From Vreelandella titanicae BH1 (GTDB lineage: Bacteria; Pseudomonadota; Gammaproteobacteria; Pseudomonadales; Halomonadaceae): a stretch of DNA of 64,000 nucleotides. Below the pieces are notes generated by a model. It did no database searches. It was not told the DNA's origin and was given only the letters and a program-made list of their open reading frames with translations. How positions within the stretch are numbered: position 1 is the stretch's first letter; each line of letters begins with the position of its first letter. Made by a program: the position numbers and the translations under genes. Below are positions 28,641 through 37,541 of this stretch, piece by piece. The stretch covers positions 62,001-126,000 of the forward strand of contig NZ_AOPO01000010.1 in assembly GCF_000336575.1 (NCBI RefSeq). The letters are read 5' to 3'.

Positions 28641-29380
28641 TGCGTCAGGTGATCTTGGATACTGAAACCACGGGTATTGACCCCAAAGATGGCCATCGCC
28701 TAGTCGAAATTGGTGCTATTGAGATGGTCAATCGACGCTTCACTGGTCGCACTTATCACCAATACATCAATCCTGAGCGGCATATCGATGCTGAAGTAGT
28801 CGCCGTTCACGGGATTGATGATGCCAGAGTCGCTAACGAGCCGGTATTCGCGGCAATTGCCGATGAGTTTTGGGCATTTATCGAAGGCGCGGAGCTGGTG
28901 ATTCATAACGCCCCCTTCGATGTGGGCTTTATTGACCACGAGCTGGGCATGTTGAATCGGCAGCGTAAATCCCCTGTGTTGGGGCCGGTAAGCGATCATT
29001 GCGGCGTATTAGATACGCTGACCATGGCGCGGAAGATGCACCCCGGTCAGCGCAACAGTCTTGATGCATTGTGCAAACGCTACGATATCGACAATGGCCA
29101 CCGGGTACTGCACGGCGCACTGTTAGACTCTGAAATCCTCGCCGAAGTCTACCTGGCGATGACCGGTGGGCAGACCGCGCTGACCTTGGACGCGGCCTCC
29201 GCAGCGGAACAGGAACAGGCGGATACCTCCAATGAGGGAATGTCGATTCAGCGGCTTTCTTTAACGCCGGGCCAGTTGCGCGTGGTGCGGCCAACAGACG
29301 AAGAGCGAGCGGCCCATCAGGCCAAGTGCGAGGCGCATCAATTGAACTGGTTTGAGGAGGGTGCGGCCAGCGATGCTTAG
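28637..29380 (+). CDS. dnaQ: DNA polymerase III epsilon subunit, proofreading exonuclease
   Basis: 247 aa. Exo I motif LDTETTG (about 7-13), Exo [16 protein letters not shown] (about 97-110), Exo III with HxAxxD-type [15 protein letters not shown] (about 158-172) place it in the DEDDh family, and the C-terminal tail beyond 190 binds the polymerase. It removes misincorporated bases during replication. The rnhA-dnaQ pair is a classical gammaproteobacterial arrangement (divergent in E. coli, same strand here). Its end overlaps nudC by 8 bp. Confidence 0.95.
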   Translation: MMRQVILDTETTGIDPKDGHRLVEIGAIEMVNRRFTGRTYHQYINPERHIDAEVVAVHGIDDARVANEPVFAAIADEFWAFIEGAELVIHNAPFDVGFIDHELGMLNRQRKSPVLGPVSDHCGVLDTLTMARKMHPGQRNSLDALCKRYDIDNGHRVLHGALLDSEILAEVYLAMTGGQTALTLDAASAAEQEQADTSNEGMSIQRLSLTPGQLRVVRPTDEERAAHQAKCEAHQLNWFEEGAASDA

Positions 29381-30158
29381 GCGAGAAATCCCCCATCACG
29401 AACAAGCTGGTCGGGTTATTCGGCTGTCGCGTAGCCTATTGGCGCCCGCACCGTTAAACGGTAGTGAAGAGTTGACCCCGCTGCAGCCCTATCAACCCTG
29501 GACAGAGCAGATGCAGCCGCTGTGTTACTGGGATGATGAACCGGTGGCGCTGCTTGTGGAATCCAAAGCTGGAAACGATTGGATTGATGGTCGTCAATGG
29601 ATGAGCGAGCTTTCAACCGTTTGGTTTAGCCTGCTTTCCACGGCGCTGCAGGTAGGTGCTTGGTTAGAGAATCACCGTTTCTGCGGCCGCTGTGGTGCAC
29701 CGGCCACCAAGCTAACTGCGGAATTTGCTATGCACTGCCACGCCTGTGGGCACCGCAACTATCCGCGTATCTCACCGTGTATTATCACGCTGGTGACCAG
29801 CGGGGAGGCGATGCTGCTTGCCCGCAGTCCGCGCTTTCCACCCGGGCGCTACTCCACCTTGGCGGGTTTTATCGAGCCTGGGGAGTCAGCGGAAGAGGCG
29901 GTGCATCGTGAAGTGTTTGAGGAAGTGGGCGTGCATATCGATCAACTGCGTTATCACCAAAGTCAGGCGTGGCCATTCCCGCACTCGTTGATGTTTGGTT
30001 ACTTCGCCGAAGCCACCACCCGGCGCATTCGCATCGATGGGGTGGAAATTAGCGATGCGGCGTGGTTTTCACCTCGTCAGTTGCCCTCTCTGCCGCCGCC
30101 TTACTCGATATCCCGCGAACTAATCGAAACCCATTTGGCACGCTGGCGCGAAGAGTAA
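29373..30158 (+). CDS. nudC: NAD(+)/NADH diphosphatase (RNA deNADding Nudix enzyme)
   Basis: 261 aa from the ATG at 29373, behind GGAGGG inside the end of dnaQ. A zinc ribbon (CGRCGAPATKL...CHACGH, about 105-130), the Nudix box GFIEPGESAEEAVHREVFEEVGV in two parts (about 165-188), and the NudC-specific downstream motif HQSQAWPFPHSLMFGY. NudC cleaves NADH to NMNH and AMP and removes NAD caps from RNA in the cytosol. Length matches E. coli NudC (257 aa). Confidence 0.93.
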   Translation: MLRREIPHHEQAGRVIRLSRSLLAPAPLNGSEELTPLQPYQPWTEQMQPLCYWDDEPVALLVESKAGNDWIDGRQWMSELSTVWFSLLSTALQVGAWLENHRFCGRCGAPATKLTAEFAMHCHACGHRNYPRISPCIITLVTSGEAMLLARSPRFPPGRYSTLAGFIEPGESAEEAVHREVFEEVGVHIDQLRYHQSQAWPFPHSLMFGYFAEATTRRIRIDGVEISDAAWFSPRQLPSLPPPYSISRELIETHLARWREE

Positions 30159-30183
30159 GCGGCGCCGCGTGCCGATATGACGA

Positions 30184-30495
30184 TTACTCGCTAGGGAATA
30201 AGCTAGTCAGCTTAGTGGCCAGCATGACATTACCAGTCGCTTTTAGCTTACCGGTCATAAAGGCCGTCATACCATTGATCTCACCGCTCATAATGCCTTT
30301 TAGCGTGTCAGTGGTTAGGCTTAAGCTGACAGAAGGATCGTCGTGCTCACCTTCTTGTACGTCCAGCGTGCCATCTTGGATATTTAAGTAGTAGCTGCCC
30401 GCATCGGTAAAGTGAAACTGGAAAACTTCATCCATGCCCTTTGCCGCTTCCGGATTAAAACGCGCTTTTAACTTCTCAAGGGTGTTGTTTGACAT
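30184..30495 (-). CDS. SCP2 sterol-binding domain protein
   Basis: 103 aa from the ATG at 30495 (MSNNTLEKLKARFNPE), preceded by GAGAG; a longer start would add an implausible hydrophobic leader. The whole protein is one SCP2 fold: VFQFHFTDAGSYYLNI (about 23-38), VSLSLTTDTLKGIMSGEINGMTAFMTGKL in two parts, and KATGNVMLATKLTSLF. Stand-alone SCP2 proteins bind acyl chains or other lipids; a role in fatty-acid handling is often supposed but not proven. Convergent with nudC. Confidence 0.88.
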   Translation of the reverse strand: MSNNTLEKLKARFNPEAAKGMDEVFQFHFTDAGSYYLNIQDGTLDVQEGEHDDPSVSLSLTTDTLKGIMSGEINGMTAFMTGKLKATGNVMLATKLTSLFPSE

Positions 30496-30676
30496 AACAT
30501 ATCTCTCGGTTAAGTAGATCAGGCTAAGGCTAGCGACCAGAGCCAAAAGAAACAATCGTAAAGGCAAGCGAGGTTATTTCATACGGGCGTTCCAATCAAG
30601 CGCGCTAGTCACTATCAGCATACGCATATACAACGCACGAGCTATAAAGGAATTAATCCTCTAATGGAGAACGTCA

Positions 30677-31720
30677 ATGAGTGAATGGGTAGCAGAGATA
30701 GGCACCTTTGTTGTGCAAACCACCATCGTGATGGCGCTGATAGGCTTTGGCCTGCTGCTGATTGCACGAACCAAGCAGGACAAAGAGAGCGAGCTGAAAC
30801 TCACGATCGAGCCACTTAACGATCAACGACGCCGCCGTGTCCGGCGTTTGCGGCTGGCTGCCACGCTCCCTGGTGCGCGCAAAAAACTGCTGAAACTATT
30901 TCGCAGTGAAGATAAAAAGCGTCACAAGGAGCACAAAACGGAGCAAGACGGCGCCTCAGCGCCAAGGGTTTGGGTGCTCGACTTCCATGGCGATCTGAAA
31001 GCCTCGCAAACCGAGCATTTTGCTCAAGAGGTATCGGCCATCATCGGTGTCGCCGCTAAGGAAGACGAGGTAGTGGTGCGTCTTGAGTCCGCGGGTGGCC
31101 TGGTGCATGCCTATGGGTTGGCAGCGGCGCAGTTAGACCGGCTGCGTACGGCGGGGTTAAACACAACCGTCTGTATCGACAAGGTGGCGGCAAGCGGTGG
31201 TTACCTGATGGCCTGTACTGCACAGCACATCAAGGCCGCGCCTTTCGCAGTGATTGGTTCCATCGGCGTGGTGGCACAAGTTCCCAATATTCATCGCCTG
31301 CTTAAGCGCCATGATGTTGACGTCGAACTGCTTACCGCCGGTAAATACAAACGTACCTTAACCGTGCTGGGTGAAAATACCGAAGAGGGTAAAGCGAAGT
31401 TCTTGGAGGATTTAGAGAATACGCACCGCTTGTTTAAAGGCTATGTGGCAGAACGGCGTCCCAGCATGGATATTGACACCCTCGCCACAGGCGAGATTTG
31501 GTACGGTAGCGAGGCGCTATCTTTACAGCTTGTCGACAGCGTAGGGACTAGCGAAGCCTATCTGGTAGAACGTATGACCGAGGCGCAAGTATTCACAGTG
31601 AAGCTAGAAGCCCCTAAAACCGTCAGTCGTAAACTGGGGTTGGCCATTTCAGAAGGTGTTGAAAAAGCAGCGCTGAAAGCGCTTGGTCTAATCGACGCCG
31701 CTGGGTGGCAGCGGCGCTGA
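30677..31720 (+). CDS. sohB: SohB inner-membrane S49 peptidase
   Basis: 347 aa. One N-terminal membrane anchor (about 10-30), a basic linker, then the S49 SppA-like protease domain: VVVRLESAGGLVHAYGLA, catalytic Ser in VAASGGYLMACTA (about 175) and Lys in LTAGKYKRTLTVLGENT (about 226). SohB is a periplasm-facing protease found as a multicopy suppressor of degP loss in E. coli. Good ribosome site (AATGGAGAACGTC). Length matches E. coli SohB (349 aa). Confidence 0.94.
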   Translation: MSEWVAEIGTFVVQTTIVMALIGFGLLLIARTKQDKESELKLTIEPLNDQRRRRVRRLRLAATLPGARKKLLKLFRSEDKKRHKEHKTEQDGASAPRVWVLDFHGDLKASQTEHFAQEVSAIIGVAAKEDEVVVRLESAGGLVHAYGLAAAQLDRLRTAGLNTTVCIDKVAASGGYLMACTAQHIKAAPFAVIGSIGVVAQVPNIHRLLKRHDVDVELLTAGKYKRTLTVLGENTEEGKAKFLEDLENTHRLFKGYVAERRPSMDIDTLATGEIWYGSEALSLQLVDSVGTSEAYLVERMTEAQVFTVKLEAPKTVSRKLGLAISEGVEKAALKALGLIDAAGWQRR

Positions 31721-31737
31721 GATTAAACCCTGAAGCG

Positions 31738-32058
31738 TTATGCAGCGTAATGGTGTGCCAAGGTGTCAATCACGGCCTTGGCGCTTTCGCTGCTTAACGA
31801 ATAATAGATGGTTTGTGACTCCCGTCGGGTATCGACGAGCTCATCACGCCGCAAAATAGCCAGATGTTGCGAAAGTGCCGACTGACTTAACGCAAGCTGT
31901 TGATTAATTTGCGTCACTGACAGCTCTTTCTCGGCAAGAAGGCAGAGGATTTGCAGCCGTTTTTCATTGGCCAACGCTTTTAGCAGGTTGGTTCCCGCCT
32001 CAATAGCGCGACAGTTATGTTCAAGCAGGCGTGTAGCGGCGCTTGTAGAAGCAGACAT
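31738..32058 (-). CDS. ArsR/BigR-like winged-helix repressor
   Basis: 106 aa, one ArsR domain: ALANEKRLQILCLLAEKELS (about 29-48), recognition helix LSQSALSQHLAILRRDELVDTRR in two parts, and wing SQTIYYSLSSE. The sequence style is that of the BigR/SqrR/YgaV persulfide-sensing branch, which uses one Cys in the ILC segment and one near the C-terminus. Here Cys39 is present and Cys16 is extra, but the C-terminal Cys is absent (the end reads LAHHYAA). Metal-site ELCVCD residues are also absent. The target may be its own promoter or prpE; unknown. Confidence 0.85.
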   Translation of the reverse strand: MSASTSAATRLLEHNCRAIEAGTNLLKALANEKRLQILCLLAEKELSVTQINQQLALSQSALSQHLAILRRDELVDTRRESQTIYYSLSSESAKAVIDTLAHHYAA

Positions 32059-32384
32059 AATGATCTCCTTGCCTACACTGTTACATCAGCGTTTTATAAG
32101 CATTGTTTTAAAGGCGTCGTTTTAAAGGCATTGCTGTACGTTGTCGAGGCATCGTCGCGTCGCGAGGACCATGTTGTTTAATGATCAGTAATTTAGCGAG
32201 TTTTGTCCAAACTTCTGTTTAACGGTTAATCAATGGTAGTCATTCGACATCTTGTCGACAATGTTGGTACCTGTCTACCGCTTTGGTCGCTATTTAGCCC
32301 ATAGTATGAGGGAGAAATATCGGTTTCCTTTATAAAGTGTCAACAATTCTCCTTGATCGTTACTACAAAAAAGATAGGGACACC
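32059..32384. other. 326-bp intergenic region between the divergent arsR and prpE genes
   Basis: It holds two direct copies of GTTTTAAAGGC at 32105-32115 and 32119-32129 (14-bp period) about 50-70 bp upstream of the arsR-like start, a plausible operator region. Nearer prpE is AT-rich sequence with TATGAGGGAGAAATATCGG and an in-frame GTG at 32337 that could lengthen prpE by 16 codons. No gene was seen. Confidence 0.4.
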
Positions 32385-34310
32385 ATGAGCCGCTACCAAC
32401 ACACCTTCCAACGCTCCATCGAACACCCTGAATCGTTCTGGGCCGAGCAGGCCAAACGTATTCCCTGGTATACGCCGCCCAAAACCATTCTCAGCTACGA
32501 TGAGCAGAGCCCTGGGAAAGAGCATGCTCGTTGGTTCAGCGACGGTGAAATGAATCTTAGCTACGCTGCACTGGATTATCATGTCGAAAATGGGCGCGGT
32601 GATCAGGCGGCGATTTTCTGGGATTCGCCTGCCGCACAAGCCAAGCTCACCCTTAGCTACCGCGAAATGCGCGATAAAGTGGCGTATTTCGCGGGGGCGC
32701 TAACGCAACTAGGCATCACTAAGGGGGATCGCGTGGTGATTTATATGCCAATGATCCCCGAAGCGCTGGTGGCCATGTACGCCTGCGCGCGGCTTGGCGC
32801 TATTCACTCGGTGGTATTTGGTGGCTTCGCTCCCCATGAGCTGGCGGCGCGGATTGAAGACGCCGAGCCTAAAGTGGTGGTTGCCGCTTCCTGCGGTATC
32901 GAGCTGGGCAAGGTGTTGCCCTATAAGCCAATGGTAGACCAAGCCGTTGAATTAAGCGCCCATAAGCCGGATGCCTGCGTCGTTTATCAGCGTGAAGCGC
33001 ACCGGGCTGAACTGGAGGAGGGCGATTACGACTGGGAAGAGTTGGTTGCGAAGGCGCCGTTTGCTGAATGCGTGCCGGTGAAGGGAACCGACCCGCTGTA
33101 TATCCTCTATACCTCAGGCACCACCGGAAAACCCAAAGGTGTTATGCGCGATACGGGTGGCTACGCGGTAGCGCTGGCCTATTCGATGCAGGCGATCTAC
33201 GCCATGGAGCCCGGTGAAGTGTTCTTTACCGCCTCGGATGTGGGCTGGGTCGTTGGGCATTCCTACATTGTTTACGCCCCCTTGCTACTTGGTTGCACCA
33301 CGGTGGTATACGAAGGGAAGCCGGTAAAAACTCCCGATGCGGGCAGCTTCTGGCGCTTGATCGAGGAGTACCGGGTGAAGAGTTTCTTCACTGCGCCCAC
33401 GGCCTTCCGTGCGATTAAGAAAGAGGATCCTGATGCTAAACTGTTACTGAACTACGATATCAGCAGCCTAAAGCACCTCTATGTGGCCGGAGAACGCCTC
33501 GATCCACCCACGTTTCACTGGCTGGATGACCTTTTGGACGTGCCGGTGATTGATCACTGGTGGCAAACTGAAACCGGCTGGCCCATCGCCGCCAACTTGC
33601 CCGGCATAGAGGCCGTGCCCACCAAAGCGGGATCCGCAACGTTCCCCGTTCCTGGCTTCAATGTGCAGGTGCTCAACCGTGATGGTGAACAGGCCAAACC
33701 CATGGAGCAGGGCAGTGTAGTGATCAAACAGCCCATGCCGCCAGGTTGTTTGACCGGCGTTTGGCGCGACGAGAAGCGTTTTCATAGCGCTTATATGGCG
33801 GCGTTCCCCGGTTATTATTTGACCGGCGATGGCGGTTATTTTGATGAGCAGGGTTATCTGTTCATTATGGGCCGTACCGATGACGTTATTAACGTGGCAG
33901 GGCACAGACTCTCGACCGGTGAAATGGAAGAGGTGGTTGGCGCCCATCCCGCGGTGGCCGAGTGCGCGGTGATTGGGATTCATGACGATCTTAAAGGGCA
34001 ATTGCCGATTGGCTTGGTGATTCCTAAAGATGGTTTTAATGGCGATGAAGCGACGCTGGAGGCCGAGCTCATTGCGCGGGTTCGCGAGCATATTGGCCCA
34101 ATTGCCTGCTTCAAGCAGGTGTTAGTGGTCGACCGCTTACCCAAAACCCGTTCGGGTAAAATTCTGCGCAAGCTACTGCGCACGATTGCCGATGGCAAAG
34201 AGTTTGGTATTCCCTCCACCATTGATGACCCCACCAGCCTGACCGATGTTCACGCCGCCATGCGTGAACGCTCGGTAGGTGCCGCTGATAAAGCCACACC
34301 GCTGGATTGA
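32385..34310 (+). CDS. prpE: Propionyl-CoA synthetase (propionate-CoA ligase)
   Basis: 641 aa from the ATG at 32385 (MSRYQHTFQRSIEHPESFWAEQ), which matches family starts better than an upstream GTG. ANL adenylate-forming enzyme: YTSGTTGKPKGVMRDTGGY (P-loop-like A3), WWQTETGWPIAA (A5), YLTGDGGYFDEQGYLFIMGRTDDVI in two parts (A7/A8) and KTRSGKILRKLLR with the acetylatable catalytic Lys. It activates propionate to propionyl-CoA, feeding the methylcitrate cycle. No prpBCD is present here. An acetyl-CoA synthetase is the alternative; the PrpE-type start and DVGWVVGHSYIVYAPL favour PrpE. Confidence 0.9.
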   Translation: MSRYQHTFQRSIEHPESFWAEQAKRIPWYTPPKTILSYDEQSPGKEHARWFSDGEMNLSYAALDYHVENGRGDQAAIFWDSPAAQAKLTLSYREMRDKVAYFAGALTQLGITKGDRVVIYMPMIPEALVAMYACARLGAIHSVVFGGFAPHELAARIEDAEPKVVVAASCGIELGKVLPYKPMVDQAVELSAHKPDACVVYQREAHRAELEEGDYDWEELVAKAPFAECVPVKGTDPLYILYTSGTTGKPKGVMRDTGGYAVALAYSMQAIYAMEPGEVFFTASDVGWVVGHSYIVYAPLLLGCTTVVYEGKPVKTPDAGSFWRLIEEYRVKSFFTAPTAFRAIKKEDPDAKLLLNYDISSLKHLYVAGERLDPPTFHWLDDLLDVPVIDHWWQTETGWPIAANLPGIEAVPTKAGSATFPVPGFNVQVLNRDGEQAKPMEQGSVVIKQPMPPGCLTGVWRDEKRFHSAYMAAFPGYYLTGDGGYFDEQGYLFIMGRTDDVINVAGHRLSTGEMEEVVGAHPAVAECAVIGIHDDLKGQLPIGLVIPKDGFNGDEATLEAELIARVREHIGPIACFKQVLVVDRLPKTRSGKILRKLLRTIADGKEFGIPSTIDDPTSLTDVHAAMRERSVGAADKATPLD

Positions 34311-34352
34311 TGCGGCTACTTTTTATTAGCCAAGTGCGAGGGCATGCAGATT

Positions 34353-34388
34353 GCCAAGGGGTGGCGGCTTCCATCCCTTGGCTTTTAA
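34353..34388 (+). terminator. Rho-independent terminator after prpE
   Basis: A 12-bp stem GCCAAGGGGTGG/CCATCCCTTGGC (one G-T pair) with loop CGGCTT, followed by TTTTAATA. Confidence 0.85.
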
Positions 34389-34469
34389 TATCATGTATAA
34401 GCCGTATAATGCGCTCCCCAGAACAGCGCCAGTTTTATCAACGTTGATTTGGCGATGCGCTTACTACCC

Positions 34470-34507
34470 GAGGGTTCCCTAACCCCTCTTATCTATTAAA
34501 AAAAGGT
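34470..34507 (+). ncRNA. preQ1-I type riboswitch upstream of the queuosine-precursor transporter
   Basis: Read as RNA: P1 5' strand GAGGG (34470-34474), loop UUCCCUAAC, P1 3' strand CCCUC (34484-34488), then a U/A-rich tail UAUUAAAAAAAGG whose final GG (34505-34506) can pair with CC of the loop to close the H-type pseudoknot. That GG is also the ribosome-binding site of the following gene, whose ATG is at 34516. This layout is the one known for translational preQ1-I riboswitches such as the Thermoanaerobacter example. The tail here is about 4 nt longer than usual. The downstream gene belongs to the family most often controlled by preQ1 switches, which supports the call strongly. Confidence 0.75.
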
Positions 34508-34515
34508 CTACCCGC

Positions 34516-35184
34516 ATGTTTGCATTGAGTGAGACTCAACACCGCCGTTGCCTAATGGTGATGGTGGCTTTCCATATCGGCATTATTGCCGCCAGTAACT
34601 ATCTCGTTCAGCTGCCGTTTACGCTGTTTGGCTTTCATACCACCTGGGGCGCGTTTAGCTTCCCGTTTATTTTTCTAGCCACCGACCTAACGGTACGTCT
34701 GTTTGGCAAAGGGCCGGCGCGATCGATTATTCTGCGCGTTATGCTTCCCGCACTGCTGGTCTCCTATGTGGTATCCGTGGTATTTCCCCGCGGCAGCTTT
34801 GCCGGGATTGAGGCACTTTCGGAGTGGAACCTGTTTGTCGCCCGTATCGCCCTCGCCAGCTTCCTGGCCTATGTGATTGGCCAGTTGCTGGATGTACAAG
34901 TGTTTGACCGCTTGCGCCAGTGGGCATGGTGGGTGGCACCCGTTTGCTCAACGGTGTTGGGTAACCTAGCCGACACCTTTGCATTCTTCTCGGCGGCGTT
35001 CTATAACAGCCCAGACCCGTTTATGGCCGCCAATTGGATAGAAATTGCCGCCGTCGACTATGCCATTAAGCTCGCTATCAGCCTGCTGTTTTTCCTTCCG
35101 CTGTATGGCTTGCTGCTTGCCTGGCTAACGCGCCGCTTGGTGGTTTGGACAGGCCAGGTGGATGCCGAGCCCCGTACGGCGTAA
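34516..35184 (+). CDS. yhhQ: Queuosine precursor transporter (YhhQ/QPTR family)
   Basis: 222 aa, six predicted membrane helices, VUT_1 family. Opening MFALSETQHRRCLMVMVAFH, conserved FPFIFLATDLTVRLFGKGPAR (two parts, about 53-73), helix-5 ANWIEIAAVDYAIKLAISLLFFLPLYGLL in two parts. YhhQ imports preQ0/preQ1 (or queuine in some species) for tRNA wobble-base queuosine. A preQ1-like riboswitch sits directly upstream, giving feedback control at translation. Single gene behind the prpE terminator. Confidence 0.92.
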   Translation: MFALSETQHRRCLMVMVAFHIGIIAASNYLVQLPFTLFGFHTTWGAFSFPFIFLATDLTVRLFGKGPARSIILRVMLPALLVSYVVSVVFPRGSFAGIEALSEWNLFVARIALASFLAYVIGQLLDVQVFDRLRQWAWWVAPVCSTVLGNLADTFAFFSAAFYNSPDPFMAANWIEIAAVDYAIKLAISLLFFLPLYGLLLAWLTRRLVVWTGQVDAEPRTA

Positions 35185-35224
35185 TCGCGTAAACACACAG
35201 AGTCCGCAAGGCTGAGGAGCTAGC

Positions 35225-36028
35225 ATGACTGACGTTGCCACCGTTGATCTCCACTTTATCGATATGCCCGCCGAAGAAGCCGCCGCGGATACACCTCCGC
35301 TGGTGGTGATTCATGGTTTGCTGGGGAGTGCCGATAATTGGCGTTCGCACTTAAAAGTGTGGCAGGGCAGCCGCCGGGTGATTGCGCTGGATCTGCGTAA
35401 CCATGGCCGCTCACCCCATGCAGAGGGAATGCGTTACGCCACCATGGCGGATGACGTGATAGCGCTATTGGACAAGCTCTCGATCGAGCGCGCTCATGTG
35501 CTGGGCCACTCCATGGGTGGCAAAGTGGCGATCAGTTTGGCGCGCTTGGCACCTGAGCGGGTGGCGTCGTTGATTGTGGCGGATATTGCCCCGGTGGCTT
35601 ATGAGCATGGCCACGATGATGTGTTTGCCGCGCTCGATAATGTGCGGGAAGGTCAACCCAAAAGTCGTCGTGAAGCCGATGATCTGCTGGGCGAGCATGT
35701 TGAGTCGCGACCCACACGGCTGTTCTTGGCCACTAATCTGGTGCGCAATGACGATAACGTGATGGCGATACGGGTGGGCTTAGATCAGATCAAGCGCGGT
35801 TATAGCGACATTATCGGCGTGCCCGATGGCGAGCAGCCTTTTGAAGGCCCGGCGTTGGTGCTACGCGGCGGCGATTCTCACTATGTGGCTGACGATATGA
35901 TCCCCGCGCTGCGTGAAGTGTTACCCCGCGCTCGTGTGGTAACGCTCAAAAATGCCGGCCACTGGCTACACGCCGACCAGCCGGAAGCCTTCCAGCAGGC
36001 AGTGACGGCGTTTCTAGACGCGCAATAG
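35225..36028 (+). CDS. ybfF: Alpha/beta-hydrolase esterase (YbfF-like)
   Basis: 267 aa behind a strong TGAGGAG. Alpha/beta-hydrolase features: oxyanion loop VVIHGLLGSADNWRSHL (about 27-43), DLRNHGRSPHAEGM, nucleophile elbow LGHSMGGKVA (about 97-106), and the C-terminal His in LKNAGHWLHADQPEAF (about 243). YbfF is a cytosolic esterase with palmitoyl-CoA and malonyl-CoA thioesterase activity reported in E. coli. The physiological role is unclear. Confidence 0.87.
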   Translation: MTDVATVDLHFIDMPAEEAAADTPPLVVIHGLLGSADNWRSHLKVWQGSRRVIALDLRNHGRSPHAEGMRYATMADDVIALLDKLSIERAHVLGHSMGGKVAISLARLAPERVASLIVADIAPVAYEHGHDDVFAALDNVREGQPKSRREADDLLGEHVESRPTRLFLATNLVRNDDNVMAIRVGLDQIKRGYSDIIGVPDGEQPFEGPALVLRGGDSHYVADDMIPALREVLPRARVVTLKNAGHWLHADQPEAFQQAVTAFLDAQ

Positions 36029-36062
36029 ATGCGTGTTCAAATACTTAAGAAGCGCTGTTTTA

Positions 36063-36390
36063 TCAGAGTGGCGTGACCGTTAAGCCGTGCTGCTCTGGGT
36101 AATGCAGGGAACGGTTCAAAATTCGGTAGCTATCCACATCAAAGCTTGCGGGCGCTGCTGTAGCGCCCGCTGACTGCCCCTCAATAGCAATGCTGCCCGG
36201 CCACGGCCAAACATTGACCTGAAGCTGGGTGAGCGCTTCCTGCGCCCGCTGGGTATGCGCTGCTATCGACTCCTGACCATTGCACGCGCCACACGGCACT
36301 TGCCCTCCTGATTGGCAAAACAACGCCCCTTACCTTTTGCAAAAATTAAAGCTGTTTCGCTCATGGGCCGCCATGGTAGTGGATGGAGAG
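36063..36390 (-). pseudogene. Decayed C-terminal fragment of a Cho/UvrC-like GIY-YIG nuclease
   Basis: Read on the - strand, KGKGRCFANQEGKCR lies in one frame and GACNGQESIAAHTQRAQEAL plus TQLQVNVWPWPGSIAIEG in another. Joined, they match the C-terminal region of GIY-YIG nucleases of the Cho or DnaQ-GIY-YIG type (CF..Q...CRGAC.G.E....H..R...AL..L....WP..G.I). Removing a duplicated GT at about 36296-36300 restores the frame (K-C-R-G-A-C). The upstream catalytic GIY-YIG part is missing; the next gene begins directly. It therefore looks like a truncated and frameshifted relic. Confidence 0.65.
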
Positions 36391-36404
36391 CTATTAATAC
36401 TTGG

Positions 36405-37541
36405 TTATAAAGTGTGTGGATCTACTGCTAAACGCGATACGGGCAGCGTCTCGTCAGTAAGGCCCATTTTGTGTAGAAAGGTTTCAAAGTCAGCGTAACG
36501 GCGGCTATCTAACGCCGCGGGGCTCAGCGCCATGCGGCGCAGGATGTCCTCCCAGGCGTTGGCGTTAATGTCATTATCGAGCACAGGGTGCGCGCTAATC
36601 AGCAGCTCCCAGGCGGCGTCAGGGTTGTCGATAATCCAGTGGCTGGCTTGCTCAACGGCAAGCACGAAGCGAGACCAGGTATCAGCGCGGCGCGCAAGCG
36701 TATCGCTATTGGCCAATACCACCAGGCCGTCATTACGGGGGATATCTAACTCATCGAAGCGAATGACGTGAGTGTTAATGCCTTCAGTCGCCAACTGCTG
36801 AGGAAGGTAGTGGTAAAAGCCATCGGCGACCGCGTCAATCTGACCCTCCCGCATTGCTCGAATGGGGTCGAAGTGCAGGTTGATGGGCGGGGTGAAATCA
36901 TCGGTTTGCTGTACCGAGCGGGGGAGTAAACGCGGAATGCTCAGGTCGCGGCCTTCTCCGGTAGTATAACCGTAGTGTAACCCTGCCAAGGTATTTTCGG
37001 TTTCCGCCTGCTCCTCGCCCGCCACAATGACTGCCGTCAGCGAGGTTTCGATCAGTGTCGCGATGCGGACGATTGGCGCGCCGTTATGAGCCTGCATATG
37101 AAGCAGCGGCTGGCGGGTCAGCGCCAAATCGACTTCACCTGCGGTTAGCAGCTTGATAGCGATGGAGGGGTCGGCCGGTGACTGAATCTCCACTTCAAGT
37201 CCTTGGGCAGCGTACAGCCCTCGCTCTTTAGCAATCACCAAGGCTGCGTGCTGCGGGCTCAAGTACCAATCCAGCATTAGCGTGATGTGTTTAACCGGCG
37301 GTGGTTCGAGCGGCGGTGCCGGGGTTTGCGCCGTGGTGGGCACTTCCTCGACGCTTTCGCTGTCAATGTTTCGCCAAAATGCTTCCGGCACCTCAACATC
37401 TGTATCTAGCGTCAGCGGGGCCGTTTCTGAAGGGCTTTCTTCGCGCTCTTCATTTGCGTAAATAACTGAATTAGAAAACAATAAGGTGACGATAAGACTC
37501 AACAGGATAGGGTGCCAACAGCGTAAGAGGCAACGCAACAT
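36405..37541 (-). CDS. NMT1/ThiY-like periplasmic solute-binding protein
   Basis: 378 aa from the ATG at 37541, preceded by GGAG. Hydrophobic signal segment at about 10-27, then an acidic/proline linker (about 28-75) before the binding-protein fold. NMT1 motifs: LMLDWYLSPQHAALVIAKE (about 82-100), GLEVEIQSPADPSIAIKLL, GEVDLALTRQPLL, RIATLIETSLTAVIVA. Relatives bind thiamine precursors (ThiY) or other small ligands for ABC import. No permease or ATPase is adjacent, so it is either an orphan binding protein or partners a distant system. Confidence 0.85.
   Translation of the reverse strand: MLRCLLRCWHPILLSLIVTLLFSNSVIYANEEREESPSETAPLTLDTDVEVPEAFWRNIDSESVEEVPTTAQTPAPPLEPPPVKHITLMLDWYLSPQHAALVIAKERGLYAAQGLEVEIQSPADPSIAIKLLTAGEVDLALTRQPLLHMQAHNGAPIVRIATLIETSLTAVIVAGEEQAETENTLAGLHYGYTTGEGRDLSIPRLLPRSVQQTDDFTPPINLHFDPIRAMREGQIDAVADGFYHYLPQQLATEGINTHVIRFDELDIPRNDGLVVLANSDTLARRADTWSRFVLAVEQASHWIIDNPDAAWELLISAHPVLDNDINANAWEDILRRMALSPAALDSRRYADFETFLHKMGLTDETLPVSRLAVDPHTL

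Noticed and set aside
36324..36404. N-terminal part of the GIY-YIG nuclease
   Set aside because: Apart from the KGKGRCF stretch, upstream translation shows no GIY-YIG catalytic motif before the next gene begins.
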